From Aquisphaera giovannonii (GTDB lineage Bacteria; Planctomycetota; Planctomycetia; Isosphaerales; Isosphaeraceae), in contig NZ_CP042997.1 in assembly GCF_008087625.1 (NCBI RefSeq), positions 4,774,001 to 4,838,000 on the forward strand: a DNA stretch of 64,000 nucleotides, written 5' to 3'. Position 1 is the stretch's first letter; every line of letters starts with the position of its first letter. Below, piece by piece: positions 46,923-55,817 of the stretch. A program made the position numbers and the translations under genes. The notes under the pieces are model-generated. The model saw nothing but the letters and a program-made list of their open reading frames with translations. It did no database searches and was not told the DNA's origin.

Positions 46923-47141
46923 TCAGGCGACCGACTCGGTCGGCTCCGGCGGGGTGGCCTCGAACAGCGGGTAGGACGGCTCCGGCTTCGGCGGGGCCGG
47001 CGGATTGCCCTGCACCGCGTTGATCTTCCGGCGGAGCCGGGCGCTGACGCCCGCATAGGCCGCCTTGCTCTGCAGGGTGCGGAAGAGCTTCGGGCCGACC
47101 ACCGGGCCATACTGCTGCACGTAGTTTTCGAGCCGCGTCAT
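46923..47141 (-). CDS. Small hypothetical protein, 72 residues
   Basis: ATG 47141 follows GGAGAGGGAGACGGGG. The first half is basic and helical (MTRLENYVQQYGPVVGPKLF, then AAYAGVSARLRRKI) and the tail is rich in Pro and Glu (APPKPEPSYPLFEATPPEP). I do not recognise it. The good ribosome-binding site and a terminator downstream support a real gene. Confidence 0.65.
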   Translation of the reverse strand: MTRLENYVQQYGPVVGPKLFRTLQSKAAYAGVSARLRRKINAVQGNPPAPPKPEPSYPLFEATPPEPTESVA

Positions 47142-47429
47142 CCCCGTCTCCCTCTCCGGCCCCCGGCCGGGATGCGTCCCTCATTTCCTTCCTTAAATAC
47201 GTCCCCGGCCAGGACTTGGTTCGGATTTCGGGGCAGCTTCGGGGCTGGTTTTCGGGCCCGATCTCCGGGCATTTTCGTCGGCCACGATGGGTCCAGGATT
47301 TCATGCCCGAGCCGGCCTCCGCAACGCATCCAATCATTCCCCCGCGTGCTCCGTCCACCCTGGCATCGGACGCCGATAACCGCGTACCGAGGCCGACGTC
47401 CGGCCTGCGAAGAACAAGGGGATGGAGCG

Positions 47430-47639
47430 ATGTTGTACAAGACCGTGATGGTTCTCGGCGTGCTGGCGATGGCGTGGAGCGCGACCTGGTTCTACCGGGT
47501 CTTCGCCGGGCTGGTACACCTCCAGGGTGCCGACATGATCCCGATGATCGTGGGCGGGATCGCCGGCGGCGTCGGTGCCTGGTACTTCGTGCCCCGGCTC
47601 TTCAAGTACGAGGCCGAGAGGCGTCGGGCGTTGAAGTGA
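47430..47639 (+). CDS. Small membrane protein, 69 residues
   Basis: ATG 47430 follows GGGGATGGAGCG. Two membrane helices are visible: YKTVMVLGVLAMAWSATWFY and MIPMIVGGIAGGVGAWYFV, with a basic end (RLFKYEAERRRALK) probably facing the cytoplasm. The function is unknown. The upstream 288 bp to the previous gene shows no other feature, and the following 150 bp is blank. Confidence 0.7.
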   Translation: MLYKTVMVLGVLAMAWSATWFYRVFAGLVHLQGADMIPMIVGGIAGGVGAWYFVPRLFKYEAERRRALK

Positions 47640-47791
47640 TCGGAGCGGCATTGGCCCCCGGCCGGCCAACCTGGCGGGGTGGCGGGCCGGGTACGTCACG
47701 AGGGGGGCATCGGCGATGTCACGGCCGCGAGCGGGCGGCACGCGGAACGCGGCGACGCGGGGCTGATGACGGGATGGCCATATACCGAGGG

Positions 47792-49270
47792 TCAGGGCCT
47801 CCGCGCCAGCGTGTAGGACGCGAAGATGTTCTTCTCCATGGCCGCCGCGTCGCCCCATCCCAGGGTCACGCCCATCTTCCTGGCCGCCTCGGAATCGTCC
47901 GCGTCGATCGCCTCGACCCGGAATCCGGCCCGCTCCCAGGCCTCGCGAGGGAAGGGGCAGCGGATGTCGGCCATGGGCAGGTAGTCCTTCCCGGGCGCGG
48001 GGCCGAGGTTGTAGATCAGGGCGTATCCCCCGGGCTTGATCGCGGCGCGGAGCCCCTCCAGGAACGCCGCGTCCGGCCCGAGGTCGATGAAGGCCTTGCC
48101 CCTGTCCGGGTGGACGTAGCCGCGCTTCAGGGTGTTCTTGGAGAGGAAGACGTCGAGGCCCGAGACCCTCGCCCGGATCGCCTCGTCCTGCGGGTAGCGG
48201 CCGATCGCGATGTCGACGTTGCCCTTCCCGAGCCTGCCCAGATCGTCCCTCCCGTAGAGGGCGGCCAGCGTCGGGTCGACGTCGATGCCGAGCGCATCGG
48301 CCCCCATTGCGGCCATCAGCCGGATCGGGCCGATCCCGCCGCAGCCGAGGTCCGCCACCTTCCTCCCGGCCAGGTCGGCGAGCCCGGCCCGGCCCAGGAT
48401 CTCCATGGGCCGGGCGTAGGCCAGGGGGGAGCCGTAGCGGGTGTTGTAGAAGAACGACTCGTCGACCGGGACCACCTTGAGGCCCGCCCGATCCGCGCGG
48501 AGGCCCGCCTCCCGGTCGGTCAGGTACGACTTGGAGGCCTGGTCGAAGTGCAGCGTGCGGGGTGCGACCGCCGGCAGGGAGTCGGCCGCCTTCAGGAACG
48601 CGCGGGCCAGGTCCGTCGAGGCGAGCGGGGCCAGGGCCCGGGCGTCCTCCCGGATGCGGGCGACCCCCGCGGGCGCGTCCCGGGATGCGGGCGCGGGGAC
48701 CTGCTTCGGGTCGTACTTCGAGCCCGCCGACACCTGCACCACGGTGATCCGCACCTTGGTGGGGAAGTATCGCTCCGGGTCCTTCCGCCTGTGCGCGTGG
48801 CCCTGGCCGCCGCTGTCGTCCTTGATCACCAGGTCCATCTGCTTGATGCCCTCCTCCCAGACGATCGACCGGTTCTCCCAGAACTCGGTCATCGCCACGT
48901 CGCGCTCGTAGATGCCCGCCTCGCGGTAGACGCCGGTCCCCATGCAGCCGTAGCCGTTGCTCCGGCCCTTGTTGGGGATGTAGCAGATGGTCCACGTCGT
49001 GGGAGCGCCGCCGGGGGGCTTCTCCAGGACCTCCAGGCGGACGTGGGCCGTGCCGTTGCGGTAGTCCACCGGCGCCGTCCAGTCGCGCGGGCGGTCCTTG
49101 TTGATCAGGTCCCCCTTGACGTAGAAGTGGGACTTGCTCGGCCTCGCGTTGTCGGCGTCGGCCTTGGTGTAGGTGAACGTGACGTCGAAGAGGACGAACT
49201 GCTCGGCGCGGGCCGCGGCCGGCATCGCGGCGAGGCCCAGGAGCAGCGCGGCTGGGGCGAGACGTCTCAT
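47792..49270 (-). CDS. Exported protein with a methyltransferase-like domain
   Basis: A 492-residue protein; ATG 49270 follows GGAGACCCGCC and opens a signal peptide (RRLAPAALLLGLAAMPAAARA). The first half (to about 170) is a beta-rich exported domain (FVLFDVTFTYTKADADN, TICYIPNKGRSNGYGCMGTG) that I do not recognise. The second half resembles a Rossmann SAM-binding fold: VADLGCGGIGPIRLMAAMGA is a motif I, GIDVDP a motif II, and AIKPGGYALIYNLGPAPG a motif IV/post-IV region. An extracytoplasmic SAM methyltransferase would lack its cofactor, so the domain may bind something else or the protein may not be exported. Confidence 0.7.
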   Translation of the reverse strand: MRRLAPAALLLGLAAMPAAARAEQFVLFDVTFTYTKADADNARPSKSHFYVKGDLINKDRPRDWTAPVDYRNGTAHVRLEVLEKPPGGAPTTWTICYIPNKGRSNGYGCMGTGVYREAGIYERDVAMTEFWENRSIVWEEGIKQMDLVIKDDSGGQGHAHRRKDPERYFPTKVRITVVQVSAGSKYDPKQVPAPASRDAPAGVARIREDARALAPLASTDLARAFLKAADSLPAVAPRTLHFDQASKSYLTDREAGLRADRAGLKVVPVDESFFYNTRYGSPLAYARPMEILGRAGLADLAGRKVADLGCGGIGPIRLMAAMGADALGIDVDPTLAALYGRDDLGRLGKGNVDIAIGRYPQDEAIRARVSGLDVFLSKNTLKRGYVHPDRGKAFIDLGPDAAFLEGLRAAIKPGGYALIYNLGPAPGKDYLPMADIRCPFPREAWERAGFRVEAIDADDSEAARKMGVTLGWGDAAAMEKNIFASYTLARRP

Positions 49271-49460
49271 GGCGGGTCTCCGGCGTTGCGGATGCGAGCG
49301 CGGGGCTGCCCCGCGAGACGACGAGTATATCGGGGCCGCGGGGCCGAAGGAGCCTGCCGGTCCCGCGTTGCAACGGGTTCCGCCGAAGGCCCTGGAGTCG
49401 CCCAGGCCGGCCGGCTCCGGTAAGATGGCGACCGGCCGATTCAACGGCGTGGAGGCCCGA

Positions 49461-49946
49461 ATGGGTTCCGGACGAAGGACGCTCCGCTACGAGAGCTTCG
49501 ACGAGGTCATGCCCGACGTCGAGCGGCTCCTCCGCGGGCACGTGACCGTCGGCAACTGGTCCCTGGCCCAGATCTGCCATCACGTGGCGGCGGTGCTCCG
49601 ACGCCACGTGGACCTGCCCGCCTCGACGCCGTTCGACCCGTCCGACCGGGTCCCGGAGGGCGTGAAGCGGCACATGCTGGAGGCGGGCATCCTGCCCCCG
49701 GACATCGAGGCCCCGGCCGTCACGCGGCCGGATGCCGCGGGTACGGAGCGCGAGGAGGCCGAGGCCCTGCGAGCCGCCATCGCCTACTATCGTGGGTCCC
49801 GGGGCCCGGCCATCACGCACCGGATCTTCGGCCCCCTCACGCGCGAGGAGTGGGACCGCTTCGAGCTGGTCCACCTCGCCCATCACCTCAGCTTCGTCGT
49901 GCCGGCGTGGAGCGAGGACGATGCGGGAGGCCGCGGCGAGGGATGA
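49461..49946 (+). CDS. DUF1569 family protein (DinB-like four-helix fold)
   Basis: A 161-residue protein; ATG 49461 follows GGAGGCCCGA. The family pattern is seen in FDEVMPDVERLL, then GNWSLAQICHHVAAVLRRHV with paired histidines, and a C-terminal FELVHLAHHLSFVVP with further histidines. These could bind a divalent metal as in DinB-like thiol-dependent proteins. The substrate is unknown. The gene is divergent from the methyltransferase-like gene. Confidence 0.85.
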   Translation: MGSGRRTLRYESFDEVMPDVERLLRGHVTVGNWSLAQICHHVAAVLRRHVDLPASTPFDPSDRVPEGVKRHMLEAGILPPDIEAPAVTRPDAAGTEREEAEALRAAIAYYRGSRGPAITHRIFGPLTREEWDRFELVHLAHHLSFVVPAWSEDDAGGRGEG

Positions 49947-50060
49947 TCCTGGGCTCTTCCGGCTGAAGCGCGTCCCGTGCCGGCCCTGATGCAGGGACGC
50001 GGAAGGCGGTCGACGCCGCGGGCGTGGCCTCGCGGCACGATCGGGCCGGCGAACCTCTCC

Positions 50061-50323
50061 GGGTGGCCGTGGCGGAAGCGCAGCGACGCCGCGGTCGGGC
50101 GGGCCGGCGAGAGGGTCAGAGCTCGGCTCACGGGCCGCGGCGATCCCGCGGCATCGCCTCCGGCTCTGCCGCAGCCACCCCGGGGGGCCGGAGACTCTTC
50201 CCGGGTGGCTGTGGCGGAAGCGCAGCGACGCCACGGGATCGCCGTGGCCGGCGCACATGGCGCCGGCCCCCCGCGGGTCGGTGCGGTCCTGCGCCATCGC
50301 CCCCGGCTCTGCCGCAGCCACCC
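50061..50323. repeat. Palindromic intergenic repeat, family D, copies 2 and 3
   Basis: Copy 2 has GGGTGGCCGTGGCGGAAGCG at 50061 and the complementary CTCCGGCTCTGCCGCAGCCA near 50160-50180. Copy 3 has the same left arm at 50203 (GGGTGGCTGTGGCGGAAGCG) and a right arm ending at 50323. The two lie head to tail within the 480-bp gap 49947-50426, which shows no gene. Confidence 0.7.
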
Positions 50324-50426
50324 GGCGCGAGGGCCATTGATGGCGAGCGCCAACGCCCCGAAGTTTCGAGGCACCAGCGTCGGAGGCTCCCGTTCGCTCC
50401 GCCGACCTCCGCCGCCCCTCGCGGGC

Positions 50427-51686
50427 CTATCGATTCGCCTTCAGGTGCTCATCGAACCAGGCGAAGGCGTCCCGCTGCATCTCCAGGTCGAACTTGTGGC
50501 CGCCCGGGTAGAAGTTGCAGCGGTAGGCGTCGGCCGCGCCGCCCTTCTCGAAGGTCGCGCGGAGGATGGCGTCGGCGCGGTGCATCTCGGAGGGGGTGTA
50601 GAGCGCGTCCTCGTTGCAGTTGAGGACCATCGTGGGCCGGGGGGCGCGCAGGGCCAGGATCTCGGGGAAGTCCAGGTCGCGGGGCAGGAGCGGGACGTAG
50701 GCCATCCAGGTGTGCGTATAGCACTTGTCCAGGAGGAAGTCGCGCCAGGTGGTCATGAACCCGACGGCCACCGCGCAGGCGATGCGGTCGTCCAGGCCGG
50801 CCAGGTAGACGGTCCGCATGCCGCCGCCGGACAGCCCGGCGCAGCCGACGCGCTTCGGATCCACCTCGGGACGGGCGCAGAGGACGTCCAGCGCCCGCTG
50901 GTCCTCGACGACGTAGACGCCGGGCCAGGTGGTGCCCGCGCTGATCAGGCTCTTCTCCATGACGTGCTCGTGGGCGCCGGCGAACTTGTTGTAGCGCGCG
51001 ATGCCCTCCGCGTCGCCCGGCTCCGGGTCGACCCCGCCCTCCCGGATCCGGGGCGGGACGTCGGCCGCCAGGACGCGGCGGCTCCCGAACGGGAAGGTGT
51101 CGTGGACGAGGACCGCGTAGCCGCGCCTCGCGACTTCGTTGGCCCAGGCGACGCCCCCGTAATAGTGGTCCTGGTGGGACGCGACCGTCTCCGTCAGCTC
51201 GTCGCCGGCCCGGGCGATCTTGCGCCAGCCCAGGTACTTGTTCCCGCCGTGGTCGTGGAGCCCGAGGATCGCCGGCAGCGGCCCGGCGGCCCCGGCCGGC
51301 CTCAGGAAGACCGCCTCGGTCCGCGGCCCGCCGGGGAGCTGCCACGACAGCCGCTCGACGTGCAGGCCGTCGTACTCCCGGGTCGACTCCACCCGGACCT
51401 CGGGCCTGCCCCCCCGGTCGACCGGCGCGATCCGGTCCCAGGCCCTCTCCCTCGCCACCGCCCGCCACGCGGCGAGCGACGGCCAGCGCCCCGTCCGGAA
51501 CGAGAGCCGCGCCGGGCCGTCCCCGAGCACCTTCCCGGAGAGCCAGGGCCCGTAGGCCCCCACCATGTTCGGTCGCACGTCGTCGCTCCCGGGCTTCTCC
51601 TGCGCGATCGCCCCGCGACCCGGGGCCGCCATCAGGACCAGGCCGAACAGCCACGCGACGCGACACGACCGGGCGATCCTCGACAT
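50427..51686 (-). CDS. Exported alpha/beta hydrolase (acetylxylan esterase/dienelactone hydrolase type)
   Basis: A 419-residue protein; ATG 51686 follows GGGATGGGAAT and opens a signal peptide (ARSCRVAWLFGLVLMAAPG). The hydrolase core shows the oxyanion region LPAILGLHDHGGNKYLGW, the nucleophile elbow GCAGLSGGGMRT, the acid NCNEDALYTP and the histidine YPGGHKFD. Thus Ser, Asp and His are all present. In planctomycetes such enzymes commonly deacetylate polysaccharides, but the ester substrate is not shown by the sequence. No carbohydrate-utilisation genes adjoin it. Confidence 0.85.
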   Translation of the reverse strand: MSRIARSCRVAWLFGLVLMAAPGRGAIAQEKPGSDDVRPNMVGAYGPWLSGKVLGDGPARLSFRTGRWPSLAAWRAVARERAWDRIAPVDRGGRPEVRVESTREYDGLHVERLSWQLPGGPRTEAVFLRPAGAAGPLPAILGLHDHGGNKYLGWRKIARAGDELTETVASHQDHYYGGVAWANEVARRGYAVLVHDTFPFGSRRVLAADVPPRIREGGVDPEPGDAEGIARYNKFAGAHEHVMEKSLISAGTTWPGVYVVEDQRALDVLCARPEVDPKRVGCAGLSGGGMRTVYLAGLDDRIACAVAVGFMTTWRDFLLDKCYTHTWMAYVPLLPRDLDFPEILALRAPRPTMVLNCNEDALYTPSEMHRADAILRATFEKGGAADAYRCNFYPGGHKFDLEMQRDAFAWFDEHLKANR

Positions 51687-52196
51687 ATTCCCATCCCCTC
51701 GGACGACGTCCGGGATGAACCCGGCGGTGAAGGCCCCGGCCGCGGGATGCGGGGGCCGTCTCCGCCCCCCCGCATCCCGCAGGGCGGCCCGGACGGACCC
51801 CGCCCCTCCCCTCACGATCCGGGGCAGCGGGCTTCACCATGCGGCACGGCCGCCGGCCGGTCAAGGATTTTCGTCCGCGGTCGTCGCGGCCGCGGTCGCG
51901 TTGCGGATCTCCCGTGCGCCGCTCCGCCGAGCCGGCCGCCGTGGGGCCCGCTCGGTGAGATTTCGCACAAGGCTCACGGAAATCACCGGACGGCCAATTA
52001 AATGCATCATTGAAAGATGCCAGGTAGGCGGCGAACCGTCCTTGGTCTAGTCTGACTCTGGCGACCGATCCCCCGTCGGCGAGGGGACGGAACAACGCAC
52101 GGCCCGTCGCGGAGAGGGACCGGCCCGACGGGCCGGGGCGTTCGCCGTCCGCGCCGCGTCCCATTCCAATGTTCTTGGCATCAGGACCTATCGACG
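51687..52196. other. Intergenic region, 510 bp, no gene seen
   Basis: This gap separates the leftward hydrolase gene from the rightward PEP-CTERM gene. An AT-richer patch (CCAATTAAATGCATCATTGAA at about 51992-52013, slightly abridged here) could hold the PEP-CTERM promoter. Long shadow frames occur but are low-complexity. Confidence 0.4.
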
Positions 52197-52862
52197 ATGA
52201 GAAAGTTCGTTTCTTGCCTCGCGACCGCGATCCTCCTGAGCGGGGCGTGCCGTATCCAGGCCGGCACGCTCCTCGACTTCAACATGGATTCGACCCATCC
52301 GGCCGGCGCCTCGATCCGCTATGCCGGCGGCGCGGCCCCGCTGGTGGGCGTCAACCTGTCCGTGGATTCGGTCACCGGCCTCGATGCGTCGCAGAACGAC
52401 GGTTCGATGCTCAGCCTGGCCGGCGGCTTGTTGAATTTCCAGACGGGCAACCTGATCAGCTCGGATGCCTCACACTGGGCCTTCGGGGCGGGCGGGTCGA
52501 TCTCGATCACGACCACCTCGCCGATCCTGCCTGGGGCCAGCGACCTGCTGCTCTCGGGCACCCTGAAGTCGGTCGACGTGGAGTTGGGCAGCGGGGTGTT
52601 CAAGGTGGTCATCGCGTCCTACGTCAACACCGTGGACAGCACGCTGGCGTCCTACTTCGGGGTCGCCCCCGGCTCCTCGTGGGAAGGGGACCTGAACCTC
52701 TCGTTCCGGGCCAAGGGGCTGCCCCCCGGCGGCTTCGAGAGCAGCCGGATCCTCAGCGGCGACGTGACGACCGGCGCGGTGCCGGAGCCGAGCTCCGTCC
52801 TGATGGGCGGCATCGGCGTCCTGGGCCTGGGCCTGCTCAAGTTGCGACGCCGCGGCCGTTGA
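52197..52862 (+). CDS. PEP-CTERM sorting-signal protein
   Basis: A 221-residue exported protein from ATG 52197, with signal peptide RKFVSCLATAILLSGACRIQA. The mature part is beta-rich (TLLDFNMDSTHPAGASIRYA, SISITTTSPILPGASDLLLS). It ends with the sorting signal VPEPSS, a hydrophobic run (VLMGGIGVLGLGLLKL) and RRRGR. An exosortase would cleave at the PEP motif during export or surface attachment. It is unrelated in its body to the PEP-CTERM protein at 12106. Confidence 0.85.
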   Translation: MRKFVSCLATAILLSGACRIQAGTLLDFNMDSTHPAGASIRYAGGAAPLVGVNLSVDSVTGLDASQNDGSMLSLAGGLLNFQTGNLISSDASHWAFGAGGSISITTTSPILPGASDLLLSGTLKSVDVELGSGVFKVVIASYVNTVDSTLASYFGVAPGSSWEGDLNLSFRAKGLPPGGFESSRILSGDVTTGAVPEPSSVLMGGIGVLGLGLLKLRRRGR

Positions 52863-53485
52863 CGGCATCCGCCGCACGGCGCGACCGCCAGCACCCCGTT
52901 ACCGGCCAGGATGGGGCCCTCTCGCCTCACCTCCCCAGCCCTGGCCAGTCCCTTCGCGTCGATGCGTCGATGTCCTGGTGACGGATTTTCTACGGGCGAC
53001 GAGGCCCGGTCCGCTCAGCCGACCCGGCCGCGAGCCCGCCCGTGTACCCCGTGCGTCCCATCAGCCCGGCGCGGGGCGGCCCGGAATCGCTCCGGCCCTC
53101 TCCGGCCGGGGGAAGGCCGGTCCCTCCCTCCCTGACCGTGGGGCGGCGGGGGGCGAGCTCGATCGCCCCTGCCCGCGTCATCCGCCCCCTCCCGACGCCC
53201 CCTTTCGTGAGGGGGCTGCTGGCCTGGATTCGCATCGCCCCTCCGGTGCAATCTTCCAGGGCCCCGGCTGATCGGAACGGACTTTCGGACTCCAAAGCTC
53301 CCGGCGGCTCCCCCGACGTTGGCGAGCGAGCGGCGGCCCGTTCGCGTCTCGTCGTGCACTCGCCCTGAATAAATGGCGAGTGGCGCAGAATACTCCCTGC
53401 AAGACGACGCCCACCGTGGCTGTCCGCATGGCATGACGGACGAATGCGGAGTCGTCGGGTTCGACCACGATCGGGGAGACTGGCG
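52863..53485. other. Intergenic region with a degenerate family A palindrome
   Basis: At about 53120-53222 a decayed family A element is visible: GTGGGGCGGCGGGGGGCGAG, GATCGCC in the centre, and GCCCCCTTTCGTGAGGGGGC at the right. The rest of this 623-bp stretch shows no gene. The ribosome-binding site GGGGAG of the next gene is at about 53473. Confidence 0.45.
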
Positions 53486-54592
53486 ATGCGGGCCTCAAGG
53501 CGACTGGTCTGGGCGACGGCCCTGGCGTTCCTCTTCTCGACCCCGGCCCTGGCCCAGAAGGGGCGCAGCTCGAGTTCGAGCCGGCCCTCGGGCGGATCGA
53601 GCCGGCCGTCGGGCGGATCGAGTCGGCCGTCGAGCGGGTCGAGCCGGCCGTCGGGCGGCTCCATGTTCGGCGGGAGCAAGTCGAGCACGAGCAGCAAGCC
53701 GCCGACCGCCGCGACCGGCGGGAAGGCCGCGACGGGGGCCGGCGGCTCGATGTTCGGGGGGAGCAAGCCGTCCACCACCCCCCACGCCGACAAGCCGAGC
53801 ACCGCCGGCGCGGGCGGCTCCTCGAAGCCGCCGGCGGGAGTCAAGCCGGGCCCCGCGTCCGCGGAGAACTCGACGAGCTCCAGGCCCACCTCCGGCGGCG
53901 TGAGCACCAAGGCGCAGGCGCAGCGGCGGGAGGAGAGCCGCCAGGCGTACATCACCACCCAGAAGGCGACGGCGCCTCCCCGGGGCGAGGCCGTGATCGG
54001 GGGGCGGTCCGTCAAGGTCGAGGCCTCGTCCCCCGCCGTGACGCAGCTCCGCGAGCGGCCCTCGACGTACATCCAGCCGGCCGTGCGCCGGGAACGCTTC
54101 GTCCAGCACGTGACGGTGTACCACTATGCCCATCCCTACGACTACTACTGGAGCCGCCCGGTCGGCTACGGCATCGGGCCGTACTCGGTCGGGTTCTGGT
54201 GGATGATGATGGAGTGGAACGCCGAGCGCCGGGCGCAGTGGCTCTACCACAACCAGGCCAGGCTGAGCGCCGAGGCCTACGCCGACGCCGCCCGCGACGC
54301 CGAGGTCCAGCGCCGCCTCGCCGCCCTGGAGGCCCAGCGGGTGCCCCGCGACGCCAACTACGTGGACCCGGAGTTCGCCGCCGACCCGACGGACCAGTAC
54401 GACCAGAATTACGTCGAGGCGGCCTACAACCCCGCGGCCATGCCGGAGCAGGACCGGGGCACGCCGGCCTACCCCGCGGCGGCCCAGCAGTCACGCGGCT
54501 CCGGCATCGGGACGCTGATGCTGTGGATCACCGGCGTCTGCGGCGCGGCCGCCGTCGCCTACGTGTTCTTCAACGTCCGCTGGGGCAAGTGA
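53486..54592 (+). CDS. Exported Ser/Gly-rich protein with C-terminal membrane helix
   Basis: A 368-residue protein; ATG 53486 follows GGGGAGACTGGCG. A signal peptide (RLVWATALAFLFSTPALAQ) precedes about 120 residues of low complexity built on the repeated unit SSRPSGG and two MFGGSK segments. A Tyr/His/Trp-rich region follows (YHYAHPYDYYWSRP, then SVGFWWMMMEWNAERRAQWL), and a membrane helix lies near the end (TLMLWITGVCGAAAVAYVFF). It is probably tethered to the inner membrane with a flexible periplasmic stalk. The next gene, 91 bp downstream in the same direction, encodes a cytoplasmic protein and may be its partner. Confidence 0.75.
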   Translation: MRASRRLVWATALAFLFSTPALAQKGRSSSSSRPSGGSSRPSGGSSRPSSGSSRPSGGSMFGGSKSSTSSKPPTAATGGKAATGAGGSMFGGSKPSTTPHADKPSTAGAGGSSKPPAGVKPGPASAENSTSSRPTSGGVSTKAQAQRREESRQAYITTQKATAPPRGEAVIGGRSVKVEASSPAVTQLRERPSTYIQPAVRRERFVQHVTVYHYAHPYDYYWSRPVGYGIGPYSVGFWWMMMEWNAERRAQWLYHNQARLSAEAYADAARDAEVQRRLAALEAQRVPRDANYVDPEFAADPTDQYDQNYVEAAYNPAAMPEQDRGTPAYPAAAQQSRGSGIGTLMLWITGVCGAAAVAYVFFNVRWGK

Positions 54593-54683
54593 CGGCAGCC
54601 CGCGGCGTGGCGCGGCGTGGCGTGGCAAGCGGGGACGCCCCGGCCGGACGGCCGGGCCGTGGAACTCGGCGAGGGGGGCGGAG

Positions 54684-55442
54684 ATGAGCTCGGCTAATGG
54701 CAAGGGCCGGACGTTGTTCGAGATGCTCACGGGCCGGAACAAGCGGGACATGACCGCCCAGGAGCTCCAGGTCCACAACCCGCTCCAGGCCAAGGTCGGC
54801 TGGTCCGTGAGCGTCAACTACGACCCCGACCTCTCCGGCTACCGGTTCTACATCGAGTCGATCTGGGTGTGGGAGACCCGCATCGGCGAGCAGACCTTCC
54901 ACCACACCGACTACAACCTGAAGGCGGCGGCGGCCGTCGGGCAGGACGGGCCGGTCCGGCTCAAGCTGCGGCTGATCCCCGACGAGGAGTCGCCCCACGA
55001 CCTCGGGCACCGGTTCCAGGTGCTCCGCCCGTACATGGACTTCGGCTGGAAGTTCGCCGAGGAGAACAACTTCCTGGACGTCCTCGCCGACGAGGAGGGC
55101 GTGTTCAAGATCCTCGCCGACCGGGACGGCAATCCGATCGACGAGGACCAGCAGCCGACCTACTGGCGCGTCGACGACGTCCGGGATCCGTACCGCTGCC
55201 GGGTGACCATCCTGGAGGACGCCGACGGCGACGGGTCCGTCCAGAAGGACGAGCTCAAGCACGCCGACTATCTGGTGTGGGACTACCACCGCGACACGAC
55301 CGACGAGACGACCCGGCAGGCCTACCGCGAATTCCTCAACGTCGAGGAAGAGGTGGAGTACGACGACGGCGACGCGCAGTGCGTCTGGTTCACGATCTAC
55401 ACCGGCCGCGAGGTCGAGCCCTTCCAGGTCAGCGTGATCTGA
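54684..55442 (+). CDS. Cytoplasmic hypothetical protein, 252 residues
   Basis: ATG 54684 follows GGGGGGCGGAG. There is no signal peptide or membrane helix. The protein is acidic and beta-rich with several conserved-looking Trp/Tyr segments (WSVSVNYDPDLSGYRFYIES, IWVWETRIGEQTFHHTDYNL) and an EF-hand-like acidic turn (EDADGDGSVQKDEL). I do not recognise a family. It is probably co-transcribed with the Ser-rich membrane protein. Confidence 0.75.
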   Translation: MSSANGKGRTLFEMLTGRNKRDMTAQELQVHNPLQAKVGWSVSVNYDPDLSGYRFYIESIWVWETRIGEQTFHHTDYNLKAAAAVGQDGPVRLKLRLIPDEESPHDLGHRFQVLRPYMDFGWKFAEENNFLDVLADEEGVFKILADRDGNPIDEDQQPTYWRVDDVRDPYRCRVTILEDADGDGSVQKDELKHADYLVWDYHRDTTDETTRQAYREFLNVEEEVEYDDGDAQCVWFTIYTGREVEPFQVSVI

Positions 55443-55748
55443 GTCGGGTGCGCCGCGCGTCATCCCCCCTCCAACTCCGTCTCGATAAACTCATCCTGAT
55501 CCGGAAGCGAGGCGGCCAGTTCTGGTCTCCTCCCCATGGTGTACCAGGGGGAAGGGGACCGGAGGGTTCGCCTCGCCCAGGGGCTTTTCCGCCCGGCCTA
55601 TGTGCCCCATCTCTTGTGGGAGAAGCATGGCTTCGTAAGGGGGAGAGCGAGATCCGCTTTCACGGGGCCTCGAGGAGCGGGAAGCCCGACCGTCGTTCCC
55701 GCCGGAAACCGGACCGGGCCGCACGCCGCGATGGGCGTCAAATAATTG
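55443..55748. other. Intergenic region with a degraded palindromic repeat
   Basis: Around 55525-55653, CTCCCCATGGTGTACCAGGG and GGCTTCGTAAGGGGGAGAG resemble family A ends, but the arms no longer pair well. No gene is seen. Confidence 0.4.
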
Positions 55749-55777
55749 TTGAAGAATCAGCCAAGGTCGGTTACAAG
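55749..55777 (+). promoter_or_regulatory. Candidate sigma-70 promoter of cassette 2
   Basis: TTGAAG (55749-55754) and TACAAG (55772-55777) are separated by 17 bp, 40 bp before the ATG at 55818, in an unusually AT-rich patch. It would start transcription of the DUF1549/1553 gene and its followers. Confidence 0.45.
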
Positions 55778-55817
55778 GGACGTCGATGTATGTTGGGGAA
55801 ACCGCCTTGAAGGGATC

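Noticed and set aside
47334-50321. 995-codon minus-strand ORF in a second frame
   Set aside because: It overlaps the methyltransferase-like gene in another frame and crosses repeat D; composition is not protein-like.
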